Positions 15,357-22,816 of a stretch of DNA of 37,145 bases are shown one piece after another. The position numbers and the translations under genes were made by a program. Each line of letters opens with the position of its first letter. Position 1 is the stretch's first letter. Source of the DNA: an uncultured Dialister sp. (GTDB lineage: Bacteria > Bacillota > Negativicutes > Veillonellales > Dialisteraceae). The DNA is taken from positions 1-37,145 of the forward strand of contig NZ_UQKJ01000005.1 of NCBI RefSeq assembly GCF_900541605.1. The letters are read 5' to 3'. Under the pieces are notes generated by a model. That model had not been told where the DNA came from. It searched no databases and was given only the letters and a program-made list of their open reading frames with translations.

Positions 15357-15385
15357 ATTATATCAGAGGAATATAGAAATGGAAA
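15357..15385 (-). promoter_or_regulatory. Promoter of the SlyD-like gene
   Basis: Minus-strand TTTCCA (15385-15380), 17-base spacer and TATAAT (15362-15357) with an extended TGA before the -10. A small TCCCT/AGGGA hairpin follows in the leader. Confidence 0.65.
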
Positions 15386-15493
15386 GATTGGAAAGCTGTA
15401 CCCCAAAATAATGTACTCTCTTCACTTTTACACCATAAGAAATTCGGGTATTACTGCATCAGTTTTTTTATTTCAATCGGTTACCAATGCTGC

Positions 15494-15522
15494 AAAAAAG
15501 GCTGTGAGCACACTTCACAGCC
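15494..15522 (-). terminator. Terminator of glpX
   Basis: Minus-strand stem GGCTGTGA/TCACAGCC with a 7-base loop followed by six T residues, about 22 bases after the glpX stop. Confidence 0.9.
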
Positions 15523-15543
15523 TTTTCTATATTTCTCTTCCAA

Positions 15544-16509
15544 TTACCACATGCGAACAGCCGGTTTAGGATCACCAAAGCGATGGATTGTTTCAATGAA
15601 ACGAACGGTACCTGTCTTGTAACGAAGAACAAGAGTACTCGTCCTCGCGCCGCCGCCAAAGTAACGAACCCCCCGCAGCATGGCACAGTCTGTAATAGCA
15701 GTTTCAGAGAAAATGCAGTCATCCCCTTTTACAAGGTCGTCCAAGGTAAGGACTTTATTGGGGTCATCGATACCCATTTTATGGAGCCTCTTGATTTCCT
15801 CTTCCGTATGGGGCAGAAGTTTTGCCTGCATATCACCGCCAAGGCACTTAAGTCCGACTGCAGAAAGAACACCTTCCGGAGCACCGCCAGAGCCAAGAAC
15901 CATGTGAATGCCACTCCCCTGAATACCGCAGTCAATGGATGGAACTACGTCTCCATCAGTAATAAGGCGGATACGAGCACCTGCTGCCCTGGCTTCACGA
16001 ATAATGTTTTCGTGTCTTTCACGATCAAGAATAACTACTGTAAGGTCGGAAACTTCTCGATCCATTGCGTCTGCTACATTCTTCAGGTTTTCTGTAACCG
16101 ATGCATTGATATCGATACGTCCTTTTGCCCGGGGTCCTACACAGATTTTCTGCATATACATATCCGGAGCATGAAGCAGACATCCCTTCGGTGCAATAGC
16201 AAGAACCGCAATAGCCCCATTCTGGCCCTTTGCTACAAGATTGGTTCCTTCCACCGGATCCACGGCAATATCCACTTCTTCTCCGCCAGCACCTACATGT
16301 TCACCAATATAAAGCATCGGTGCTTCATCGATTTCACCTTCCCCAATGACTACGGTGCCGGAAACGGGAGTCTTGGCAAACTGCTCATGCATGCCATCAA
16401 CAGCAGCCTGGTCAGCCCCTTCCTTATCCCCAATACCCATGAGGCGACCGCTCCGAAGGGCAGCCTGTTCTGTAATTCTTACAAATTCCATAGAAAGTTG
16501 TCTGTTCAT
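15544..16509 (-). CDS. glpX: Class II fructose-1,6-bisphosphatase
   Basis: GlpX hydrolyses fructose-1,6-bisphosphate to fructose-6-phosphate for gluconeogenesis in the cytoplasm, and depends on divalent metal. The 321-residue protein carries GEGEIDEAPMLYIGE and DPVEGTNLVAKG (metal- and phosphate-binding signature of the Li-sensitive phosphatase superfamily), VILDRERH, and GSGGAPEGVLSA. An upstream TTG would add five residues, but the ATG at 16509 has GGAGG six bases before it and matches the usual family start. It is monocistronic. Finding GlpX suggests a gluconeogenic lifestyle on organic acids, which is an inference. Confidence 0.96.
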   Translation of the reverse strand: MNRQLSMEFVRITEQAALRSGRLMGIGDKEGADQAAVDGMHEQFAKTPVSGTVVIGEGEIDEAPMLYIGEHVGAGGEEVDIAVDPVEGTNLVAKGQNGAIAVLAIAPKGCLLHAPDMYMQKICVGPRAKGRIDINASVTENLKNVADAMDREVSDLTVVILDRERHENIIREARAAGARIRLITDGDVVPSIDCGIQGSGIHMVLGSGGAPEGVLSAVGLKCLGGDMQAKLLPHTEEEIKRLHKMGIDDPNKVLTLDDLVKGDDCIFSETAITDCAMLRGVRYFGGGARTSTLVLRYKTGTVRFIETIHRFGDPKPAVRMW

Positions 16510-17149
16510 TGTATGCCTCCACAATAGTATACTTTCTCTTTCACAGTTGCTCTTATTGTATCACATTTAAAGAGAAAATGGAGTATACATTTTTAAAAAA
16601 TAGATTTGATATCTGGGGTCTCGGTAGAAGCAGGACTTTATTCAATTGCAGTTTGTCGGGCTGTTGGACGATTGGAATTTTACTCGCATGATATGAGCAT
16701 CGCCACAAGTCTTGAGTCTTTAGCTTTGAGCTGATCAGCATCTTCGACGCAAAAGTACCCCACTCAATCGCCTTTGGCGACAGCCCTCTAAAATGGGAAG
16801 GTAAGGTTCTTGCATTCCTCACTGAGAGAAGTCAAAGTCCCGCGAAGCGGGCAAGGGTACACACTTACCGCTATGCGGCCGTCCAGCACAAGTCTCGCGA
16901 CTTTACTCATATGCATGCTAAATGGGAGAAACCGTTAGCTCGATAAACTGAAATAGACGAACCTCTTCATGATGTACTGATAAAATCGTCATCGGACTTT
17001 ATTGATTTATATGCAATATACGGAAAGAAACACCTGGAAGAATAAACTTTTTGAAGAGATCAAGACAGCAATATTGTATAAAAATCTTCACCCCATCTAA
17101 CTCTGCGAATAAATCACTGTCGCCATAGATTCAATGATCCTCACCGGTA
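16510..17149. other. Gene-free stretch with compact hairpins
   Basis: About 640 bases without a convincing gene; the short open frames have no ribosome binding site or recognisable motifs. Three tight hairpins with 3-base loops are visible: CGCC-TTT-GGCG near 16769, CCCGC-GAA-GCGGG near 16839 and CCGC-TAT-GCGG near 16869. Base composition is more AT-rich than in neighbouring genes in the second half. It may be a decayed repeat or mobile element. Confidence 0.45.
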
Positions 17150-17190
17150 AAAATCATAAAAATACGCCGCTACACAAATGTGTCGCAGCG
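17150..17190 (-). terminator. Terminator of the ahpC-reductase operon
   Basis: Minus-strand stem CGCTGCGACAC/GTGTAGCGGCG, one mismatch and one wobble, followed by TATTTTTATG, about 18 bases after the reductase stop. Confidence 0.7.
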
Positions 17191-17207
17191 CATTTTCTTC
17201 AGATTCT

Positions 17208-18827
17208 TTATTTTTCCAATATATCCAACAGTTCCGCTACTCCCTTTTTACCAAAGTGTACATCGCTGTCGTTCACAATGAGACAGGGGACGCTCATGAT
17301 GTTGTACTTTTGCTGAAGCTCAGGATAGTGGGCAAGATCATAGACATCTACAGTGATATGAGGATTATCCGCTGCGATTCGTTCGGCTGCCGCAACGAGG
17401 TCCGGACACATGGTGCAGGATAGGGACACGGCAATAGTGATCTGTTTCTTTTTGGAAATGGATCCGATTCGTTTCTGCATGTCCTCCCCTATGTCCTGTC
17501 CGGGACCGGCTGTGTTATACATAGCCAGTATGAAGGAGTTGAATTCGTGTCCTCCCGGGACTCCATGGAAGCTGAGGCCTGCTTCTTTACCGTCAGAGCC
17601 AAGGATAGAAATGGTATGTTCTTTTCCTGCCGGAGCATCCACAGTTTCATAGGACACATTATCCGACAGAGAAGCCAGCTCTTTCAGCAGTTTTTCATCT
17701 TCGTAGGACAGATCCGTATCATCTTTGTAAAGGCGGAGAGTGATAGGATGGGTGAACCGGTCCAGCACAGGTTTCAGGGCCTGCCGGGTCTCTTCATCCA
17801 GGAAGGCGCTGTCATCGGCTGTTTCTACCGGTGCCTTTGGCTCTTCTTTCTTTTCCACCTTCTTCACGTAGGTCCGCTTCATATTCAGTTTCCTGTACTG
17901 GCTGCCCAGGTATTTTTCCAGGGACGTAGCCGCCACGGCACCATCAGAAACGGCGGTCACCACCTGCCTGAGTTCCTTTACACAGATATCTCCGGCTGCA
18001 TAGACACCATCCACACTGGTCTTCTGGTTCCTGTCAGTTATGACATAGCCCCGGGAATCAAGGTCCACCTGCCCCTTAAGAAGTTCATTTTCCGGTGCAT
18101 AGCCTACGAAGACAAAGACACCATAGAAATCGCCTTTAGCTGCGTTGTATTCTGTCTCTTTACCTGTCTTCCGGTCCTTCAGGAGCACGCTGCGCACGGC
18201 ACTGTCTCCTTCCACCTTTTCCACTACCGTATGGTAGAGCACGTGGACATGGGGATTTTCCTTCAGTTCCTCCACAGCGGCAGAGTTGATGGAGAAATCA
18301 TCGCCTCGAACCACCATGATAATCTCCTTGCCGTACCGGGTAAGGAAAAGGCCTTCTTCCACCGCTGCATAGCCGCCGCCGATGACGAAGATAATGCGGT
18401 TTGTGAAGAATTCGCCGTCGCAGGTGGCACAGTAGGCCACGCCGTGACCTTTGTATTTCTCTTCCCCCGTAAAACCGGCCAGCCTTGGATGGGCGCCGCC
18501 GGCATAGACAATACCCAGGGTTTTGAAATCACCACGGCTCGTGTGGACCGTCTTGAAATCCCCTTCCAGGTCAAGGCTCGTCACATCGGCCGTCAGGAAC
18601 TGGGCGCCGAAGTTCTGTGCCTGCCGGACCATGATAGACGTCAGGGCTTCGCCGGTGGTTTTGAGAATACCGGGATAGTTCACCACTTCCGAGGTAATGG
18701 TGATCTGTCCACCCATTTTCTCTTTTTCAATCACCAGTACATGAAACCGGGCCCGTGCCATATAAATAGCGGCGGAGAGCCCTGCCGGTCCTCCGCCTAC
18801 TATGATGGCATCATATGTTTTTTCCAT
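17208..18827 (-). CDS. AhpF-like flavoprotein disulfide reductase with permuted domain order
   Basis: A 539-residue protein with a thioredoxin-reductase-like N-terminal two-thirds: FAD motif IIVGGGPAGLSAA (9-21), redox pair C133-C136 in YCATCDGEF, NADPH motif VIGGGYAAVEEG (148-159) and FAD-closing GVYAAGDIC. A Lys/Glu-rich linker (about 320-342) then joins two thioredoxin-like folds. The first (about 345-445, with FHGVPGGHEFNSFILAMYN) lacks cysteines. The second has C471-C474 in SLSCTMCPDLV and a cis-proline in SVPCL. In E. coli AhpF these two folds precede the reductase, so the order here is reversed. It lies 14 bases after ahpC and should reduce it with NAD(P)H. Confidence 0.92.
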   Translation of the reverse strand: MEKTYDAIIVGGGPAGLSAAIYMARARFHVLVIEKEKMGGQITITSEVVNYPGILKTTGEALTSIMVRQAQNFGAQFLTADVTSLDLEGDFKTVHTSRGDFKTLGIVYAGGAHPRLAGFTGEEKYKGHGVAYCATCDGEFFTNRIIFVIGGGYAAVEEGLFLTRYGKEIIMVVRGDDFSINSAAVEELKENPHVHVLYHTVVEKVEGDSAVRSVLLKDRKTGKETEYNAAKGDFYGVFVFVGYAPENELLKGQVDLDSRGYVITDRNQKTSVDGVYAAGDICVKELRQVVTAVSDGAVAATSLEKYLGSQYRKLNMKRTYVKKVEKKEEPKAPVETADDSAFLDEETRQALKPVLDRFTHPITLRLYKDDTDLSYEDEKLLKELASLSDNVSYETVDAPAGKEHTISILGSDGKEAGLSFHGVPGGHEFNSFILAMYNTAGPGQDIGEDMQKRIGSISKKKQITIAVSLSCTMCPDLVAAAERIAADNPHITVDVYDLAHYPELQQKYNIMSVPCLIVNDSDVHFGKKGVAELLDILEK

Positions 18828-18841
18828 GATGCCTCCTGTGA

Positions 18842-19405
18842 TTATAATTTGCCGACCAGGTCAAAGGACGGTTTCAGTGTCTTTTCACCAGGATGCCATT
18901 TTGCGGGGCATACTTCATCGCCATGTTCATAAACGAACTGAGCTGCTTCTACTTTACGGAGCAGTTCATCCGCATTGCGGCCGATATTTCCTGCGCTGAC
19001 TTCATAGAGCACCACTTCACCCTTCGGGTTGATGACAAAGGTACCTCTTTCGGTGACACCATCAGAAGCGATGTAGATGTCCAGGTCCTTAGACAGGGAA
19101 GCAGTAGGATCACCGATCATGGGGAACTCTACCTTGCCGATCCGTTCAGAAGATTCATGCCATGCTTTATGTACATAGTGGGTATCACAGGATACGGAGT
19201 AAATTTCGCATCCGATTTTCTTGAATTCGTCATATTTATTTTGGAGATCTTCCAGTTCCGTGGGGCATACAAAGGTGAAGTCAGCCGGATAGAAGAAAAG
19301 AACGCTCCACTTACCGATGAGGTCCTTATCACTTACATCGATGAAATCACCGTTCTGATACGCTTTAACATGGAATTCGCTGATTTTCTTACCGTTTAAA
19401 GACAT
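18842..19405 (-). CDS. ahpC: Peroxiredoxin AhpC
   Basis: AhpC reduces hydrogen peroxide and organic hydroperoxides. The 187-residue typical 2-Cys peroxiredoxin has the peroxidatic C47 in FYPADFTFVCPTELEDL and the resolving C166 in EVCPAKWHPGEKTL, with the C-terminal tail used for decamer formation and partner exchange. The start follows AAGGAGGAAAC. It is the first gene of a two-gene operon with its dedicated reductase downstream. A leader hairpin and a strong promoter precede it. Confidence 0.97.
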   Translation of the reverse strand: MSLNGKKISEFHVKAYQNGDFIDVSDKDLIGKWSVLFFYPADFTFVCPTELEDLQNKYDEFKKIGCEIYSVSCDTHYVHKAWHESSERIGKVEFPMIGDPTASLSKDLDIYIASDGVTERGTFVINPKGEVVLYEVSAGNIGRNADELLRKVEAAQFVYEHGDEVCPAKWHPGEKTLKPSFDLVGKL

Positions 19406-19444
19406 AATAGTTTCCTCCTTGGAAATAAAATATATGAACTGTCT

Positions 19445-19475
19445 GCTTCGTTTTTACATTTAATGGTGACGAAGC
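19445..19475 (-). repeat. Leader hairpin upstream of ahpC
   Basis: GCTTCGT and ACGAAGC form a 7-bp stem with a 17-base loop in the 5' leader between promoter and ribosome binding site. It could stabilise the transcript or mark an operator. Confidence 0.45.
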
Positions 19476-19495
19476 ATATTTAACTTTCTGAAAGT

Positions 19496-19524
19496 ATTAT
19501 ACCATCCATATCTGTAAATTTCAA
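19496..19524 (-). promoter_or_regulatory. Promoter of ahpC
   Basis: Minus-strand TTGAAA (19524-19519), 17-base spacer and consensus TATAAT (19501-19496), with an extended TGG before the -10. The transcript would have a leader of about 85 bases. No PerR-type TTATAAT-N-ATTATAA palindrome was found. Confidence 0.8.
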
Positions 19525-19690
19525 TATAGTTTTTTTTAAAAAACGGAAAACCTTTAGTATTGTCACTTTCCAAATTGGAATTAAAATCGAAGAGACGAGG
19601 ACAATAACCCGCCATCATCAGAATTGACAAGATTTCATAGATAAGTGACGTCAGAAAAATACCATAACTCACTACCTCTTTCTCCAACTG

Positions 19691-19724
19691 AAAAAGGAAG
19701 GCATATCGTATGCCTTCCTTTTCA
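19691..19724 (-). terminator. Terminator of the cold-shock gene
   Basis: Perfect 10-bp stem GGAAGGCATA/TATGCCTTCC with a 3-base loop, followed on the minus strand by five T residues. It lies about 44 bases after the stop codon of the cold-shock gene. Confidence 0.9.
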
Positions 19725-19761
19725 GATTCAGAAACTTACGCTATATAGCTTCAGTAAGTGA

Positions 19762-19962
19762 TCAGCCTTCAACTTTTACGTTAGCAGCCTGGGGTCCTCT
19801 TGCACCATCAATGATGTCGAAATCGACCTTCTGGCCTTCATTCAGTGTCTTGAAACCATCAGCCTGGATAGCGGAGAAATGAACGAAAACATCGCCGCCT
19901 TCTTCTCTTTCAATAAATCCATAGCCTTTTTCTGCACTGAACCACTTAACTGTACCTTTCAT
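19762..19962 (-). CDS. Cold-shock protein, CspA family
   Basis: A 66-residue single cold-shock domain: MKGTVKWFSAEKGYGFIERE (RNP1 region KGYGFI), DVFVHFSAIQ (RNP2, VFVHF) and the closing GPQAANVKVEG. It binds single-stranded RNA or DNA as a chaperone of RNA structure. The frame extends upstream, but the ATG at 19962 with AGGAGG before it gives exactly the family length. Its leader contains a TGCCC/GGGCA hairpin. Confidence 0.95.
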   Translation of the reverse strand: MKGTVKWFSAEKGYGFIEREEGGDVFVHFSAIQADGFKTLNEGQKVDFDIIDGARGPQAANVKVEG

Positions 19963-20013
19963 GGAAATTCCTCCTAAAAAAATTACTACCATGCCCCGAT
20001 TGGGCACAGATTT

Positions 20014-20042
20014 ACAATACCATAAATCTATGATTGCGTCAA
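20014..20042 (-). promoter_or_regulatory. Promoter of the cold-shock gene
   Basis: Minus-strand TTGACG (20042-20037), 17-base spacer and TATTGT (20019-20014), with an extended TGG element. Confidence 0.6.
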
Positions 20043-20105
20043 CCAAAATATAGAGAAATACGCAAAATTTTAGAAGTTTTGGACATCCCTTTGAAGGCGT
20101 TAATC

Positions 20106-20127
20106 ATTTATGCATTCATGCATAAAT
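20106..20127. promoter_or_regulatory. 22-base near-perfect palindrome, possible operator
   Basis: ATTTATGCAT-TC-ATGCATAAAT has two perfectly complementary 10-base arms. It is 64-85 bases upstream of the cold-shock promoter's -35 and about 60-80 bases beyond the ABC operon terminator. It has no T-tract, so it is more likely a protein-binding site than a terminator. Confidence 0.45.
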
Positions 20128-20180
20128 ATGCAATATTTAAAGTGTATCTATCGGGCTTTAAAAATATGGGTGCCAAACAT

Positions 20181-20203
20181 TGAAAAGCAGCTGAGGCAGC
20201 TAC
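20181..20203 (-). terminator. Terminator overlapping the stop of the ABC ATPase gene
   Basis: Minus-strand GTAGCTG/CAGCTGC, 7 bp with one G-U and a CCT loop, followed by TTTTC. The stem begins within the TAG stop codon. The T-tract is short, so efficiency may be modest. Confidence 0.5.
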
Positions 20204-20934
20204 AGTACCTGTGACAGGAAGAGTTTCGTTCTTTCTTCCTTTGTATGGTTGAAGACCTCATCCGGCGTACCCTGTTCTACGATGAGACCGCCATCGATGA
20301 AGAGAACCCGGTCCCCCACTTCCTTGGCGAATCCCATTTCATGGGTAACCACGACCATGGTCATGCCTTCTTCCGCCACTTCCTTCATGACATCCAGAAC
20401 TTCGTGGACCATTTCCGGATCCAGCGCCGATGTAGGTTCATCGAAAAGAAGGGCCTTCGGTTTCATGGCAAGCGCCCGGGCAATAGCCACGCGCTGCTGC
20501 TGGCCGCCGGACAGCTGGGCAGGCTTATAATCCGCCTTATCTTCAAGGCCCACCTTCTGCAGAAGGTGCATGCCCCGGTCATAGGCTTCTTTCTTCGTAA
20601 TTTTCCGGACTTTCATGGGAGCCAGCATGATATTCTGGATCACCGTCATATGGGGAAACAGGTTGAACCGCTGGAACACCATGCCCACTTCGGTCCTCAC
20701 TTCGTTAATGTTCTTTTCTCCATTCACCGGAGTGCCATCAAAAATGACGGAGCCGCTGGTGGGCTGTTCCAATCCGTTAATGCAGCGTAGGAGAGTACTC
20801 TTACCGGAACCGGACGGTCCGATGATGACCACCACTTCCCTCTCCTTCACTTTCACATTGATATCTTTCAGCACCGTAAGGTCGCCGAATTTCTTTCCTA
20901 CATGATTGATTTCTATTAAATATTTATCTGCCAT
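20200..20934 (-). CDS. Polar amino-acid ABC transporter ATP-binding protein (GlnQ type)
   Basis: The 244-residue ATPase couples ATP hydrolysis to amino-acid import. Walker A is GPSGSGKST (39-47), the Q-loop region VFQRFNLFPHMTV, the ABC signature LSGGQQQRVAIARA (141-154), Walker B ALLFDEPTSALD (161-172) and the H-loop VVVTHEM. The MVFQRFNLFPHMTVIQN stretch is typical of the GlnQ/HisP/ArtP group. It begins three bases after the permease gene ends. The amino acid transported cannot be deduced. Confidence 0.95.
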   Translation of the reverse strand: MADKYLIEINHVGKKFGDLTVLKDINVKVKEREVVVIIGPSGSGKSTLLRCINGLEQPTSGSVIFDGTPVNGEKNINEVRTEVGMVFQRFNLFPHMTVIQNIMLAPMKVRKITKKEAYDRGMHLLQKVGLEDKADYKPAQLSGGQQQRVAIARALAMKPKALLFDEPTSALDPEMVHEVLDVMKEVAEEGMTMVVVTHEMGFAKEVGDRVLFIDGGLIVEQGTPDEVFNHTKEERTKLFLSQVL

Positions 20935-20937
20935 GAT

Positions 20938-21576
20938 TTATTTTTTCTCCAGCCAAGCTACTACACGGGAAATTGCCAGTGTCATGATAAGGTACAGGAT
21001 GGCAACGGTTGTCCAGATTTCAAAGGATCCATAGGTCTGGGCGATGATGAGCTGTCCCCTTCTGGTCAGTTCTTCAAAGCCGATGACAGAAACCAGGGAA
21101 GAATCCTTCAGCATGGCAATGAATTCGTTGCCCAGGGGCGGAAGGATGTTGCGGACTGCCTGGGGAAGAATAACATAGTACATGGTCTGCCACCAGGAGA
21201 GACCGAGAGACCGGCCTGCCTCCATCTGGCCCACATCGATGGCCTGGATGCCTGCACGGAAAATTTCAGATACATAGGCACCGCTGTTGATACCGCAGGC
21301 AGCGACAGCCGCCACAAACGGTTCCACCCGCTGGCCCGTAACAATAGGCAGGGCGAAATAAATAAGGAAAATCTGGACCAGAAGCGGGGTACCACGGATG
21401 CAGTCCGCATAGATGGTCGCAATGATGCGCAGGATTTTCACCTGGCAGATGCGGGCAATCCCCACAAAAAGGCCAATCAAAAAGCCTATGGCCACGCTGA
21501 CGGCAGTGATTTCAATGGTAACCCCCGCCCCCACCAGCAGCATAGGCAGGGCATGTTCAATCAGTTCAAAATTCAT
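20938..21576 (-). CDS. Polar amino-acid ABC transporter permease (HisM/GlnP type)
   Basis: A 212-residue membrane permease with about five transmembrane segments, starting with a periplasmic N-terminus followed by VAIGFLIGLFVGIARI. The family motifs DCIRGTPLLVQIFLIYF and EIFRAGIQAIDVGQMEAGRSLGLSWWQTM (EAA loop that contacts the ATPase) are clear, as is ILPQAVRNILPPLGNEFIAMLKDSSL. The start follows AGGAG. It is the first gene of a two-gene operon with the ATPase. No substrate-binding protein is encoded next to it. Confidence 0.95.
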   Translation of the reverse strand: MNFELIEHALPMLLVGAGVTIEITAVSVAIGFLIGLFVGIARICQVKILRIIATIYADCIRGTPLLVQIFLIYFALPIVTGQRVEPFVAAVAACGINSGAYVSEIFRAGIQAIDVGQMEAGRSLGLSWWQTMYYVILPQAVRNILPPLGNEFIAMLKDSSLVSVIGFEELTRRGQLIIAQTYGSFEIWTTVAILYLIMTLAISRVVAWLEKK

Positions 21577-21628
21577 CGGGTCTTACTCCTTACAATGTTA
21601 AAGCATAATTTGAGATAATACTTGTATA

Positions 21629-21657
21629 ATTATACTAACTTGAAAGGAGGGCGTCAA
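21629..21657 (-). promoter_or_regulatory. Promoter of the amino-acid ABC operon
   Basis: Minus-strand TTGACG (21657-21652), 17-base spacer and consensus TATAAT (21634-21629), about 53 bases before the permease start. Confidence 0.8.
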
Positions 21658-21869
21658 TAGGAGAAAGGCGGCAAAACCACTGATATCGAGACCGGGGGCA
21701 AGATCTGGGGAACAGGCCTGCGGCACTAGAGCAGCCCCATCACTTTGCGGCGTAAAACCACCGTACCCATAGGCAGTACCGGATGAGATATTCCCTAATC
21801 ATGCATACACATGGAGAAGGGCCGCATAAAAAGCGCTGGGCGAATTCATGAAATACTAATTACCATAGA
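21658..21869. other. Gene-free stretch between the ABC and TonB operons
   Basis: No gene was seen. The words GCCTGCGGCA (21716-21725) and CTAGAGCAGCC (21726-21736) recur in the large gap at 30.05 kb in the opposite order, which suggests a shared, rearranged repeat. Confidence 0.35.
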
Positions 21870-21906
21870 AAATAAGGTACTTTCTATAGAGGAAAGTACC
21901 TCATTT
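21870..21906 (-). terminator. Terminator of exbB-exbD-tonB
   Basis: Perfect 10-bp stem AGGTACTTTC/GAAAGTACCT with a 7-base loop, followed on the minus strand by TTATTTTC, about 90 bases downstream of the tonB stop. Confidence 0.75.
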
Positions 21907-21991
21907 TCATTGGACACCACGGATCAGATACAGGTTCTAAAGCCATCAATCCACCGTAATCTCAATCCCGGATTCAATTTCTATCTCAATA

Positions 21992-22804
21992 TCAATGCAG
22001 GTTAAATGTGACCGGTACCCTTGAGTTAGCGGTAATGGCGGTCCCATTCTGCTTGGCAGGAACAAATCGCCATCCATAGACCGCATTCACTGCAGCACTG
22101 TCCAGTGTACCATTGCCGGAGGAGCTTTCCACCCAGGCACTGGAAACCGAGCCATCGGTGCTGATGGTCATACCCACCACAGTGGTGCCGGAAATTCCTG
22201 CCCTGCGGGCAGATTCGGGATAAGCCGGAGCCGGTGCGGAAAGGAGCTGGGGACCCGATGTTTCACCGGTCTGGGCGCTTCCATCACCGGAGCCATCTCC
22301 ATTCCCGCTGCCATTGCCGCTTCCGTTACCACCGCCACTGCCGGATCCGCTGCCGGGGCCCGTGCCGCTTCCATCACCACTGCCGGTACCGCTTCCATTG
22401 CCACCGCCACTGCCGGATCCGCTGCCGCCGGAATCGGAAGAATCAGAGCCGGACGTGCTGGCCGAAGAATCGGACGGCTGGGCTGCCTGATCCGTTTTGG
22501 GTGCTATTTCATGGACATCATTTTCCGCCTGTTCATCCTGCTGCTGGGGAGGCGGAGGAGGAAGGGTTGGAGTCGCTTTGGCTTCGTGGATTTTCGGAAG
22601 TTCCTCTTCCTTCGCTTCGGCACCGCCACCTCCTCCACCACCGCCGCCACCGACATCGGCTACGAGATCCACTTCAATCGGTTCCCGGTTCGGCTGGGGC
22701 GGCGGGAAGAGAAGCATAAGGCCCGCCACGGCACAGAGCAGCGCGCCATGGCCCAAAAGGGAAAGTCCAAACGCGGAGGGCCATCCGTACTTTATTTTAC
22801 GCAT
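21992..22804 (-). CDS. tonB: TonB-family energy transducer with a Gly/Ser-rich linker
   Basis: TonB transmits proton-motive force from the inner membrane to outer-membrane receptors. The 270-residue protein has one N-terminal membrane anchor (about 12-33), a run of ten glycines (52-61), a short charged/proline segment (LPPPPPQQQ, 81-89) and a long low-complexity Gly/Ser/Asn/Asp stretch (about 111-178). A C-terminal TonB domain (about 185-270) includes PAYPESARRAGISGTTVVGM and YGWRFVPAKQNG. Classic TonB linkers are rich in Pro-Glu/Pro-Lys, so this one is unusual. Its DNA has an exact 25-base repeat with 72-base period. It ends the exbB-exbD-tonB operon. Confidence 0.93.
   Translation of the reverse strand: MRKIKYGWPSAFGLSLLGHGALLCAVAGLMLLFPPPQPNREPIEVDLVADVGGGGGGGGGGAEAKEEELPKIHEAKATPTLPPPPPQQQDEQAENDVHEIAPKTDQAAQPSDSSASTSGSDSSDSGGSGSGSGGGNGSGTGSGDGSGTGPGSGSGSGGGNGSGNGSGNGDGSGDGSAQTGETSGPQLLSAPAPAYPESARRAGISGTTVVGMTISTDGSVSSAWVESSSGNGTLDSAAVNAVYGWRFVPAKQNGTAITANSRVPVTFNLH
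22331..22427. repeat. Tandem 72-base repeat within tonB
   Basis: A 25-base segment at 22331-22355 recurs exactly at 22403-22427, 72 bases (24 codons) apart, in the Gly/Ser linker. The intervening sequence is similar in composition. In-frame gain or loss of the unit would change linker length without breaking the protein. Confidence 0.7.
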
Positions 22805-22816
22805 GACACCACCTCA

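Noticed and set aside
16553..16822. 89-codon open frame on the minus strand
   Set aside because: No ribosome binding site and an implausible composition; it overlaps hairpin-rich sequence that looks like a repeat.
17547..18932. 461-codon open frame on the plus strand
   Set aside because: Shadow of the AhpF-like reductase.
19460..19687. 75-codon open frame on the minus strand
   Set aside because: Starts with TTG and runs across the ahpC promoter and leader hairpin; no known motif.
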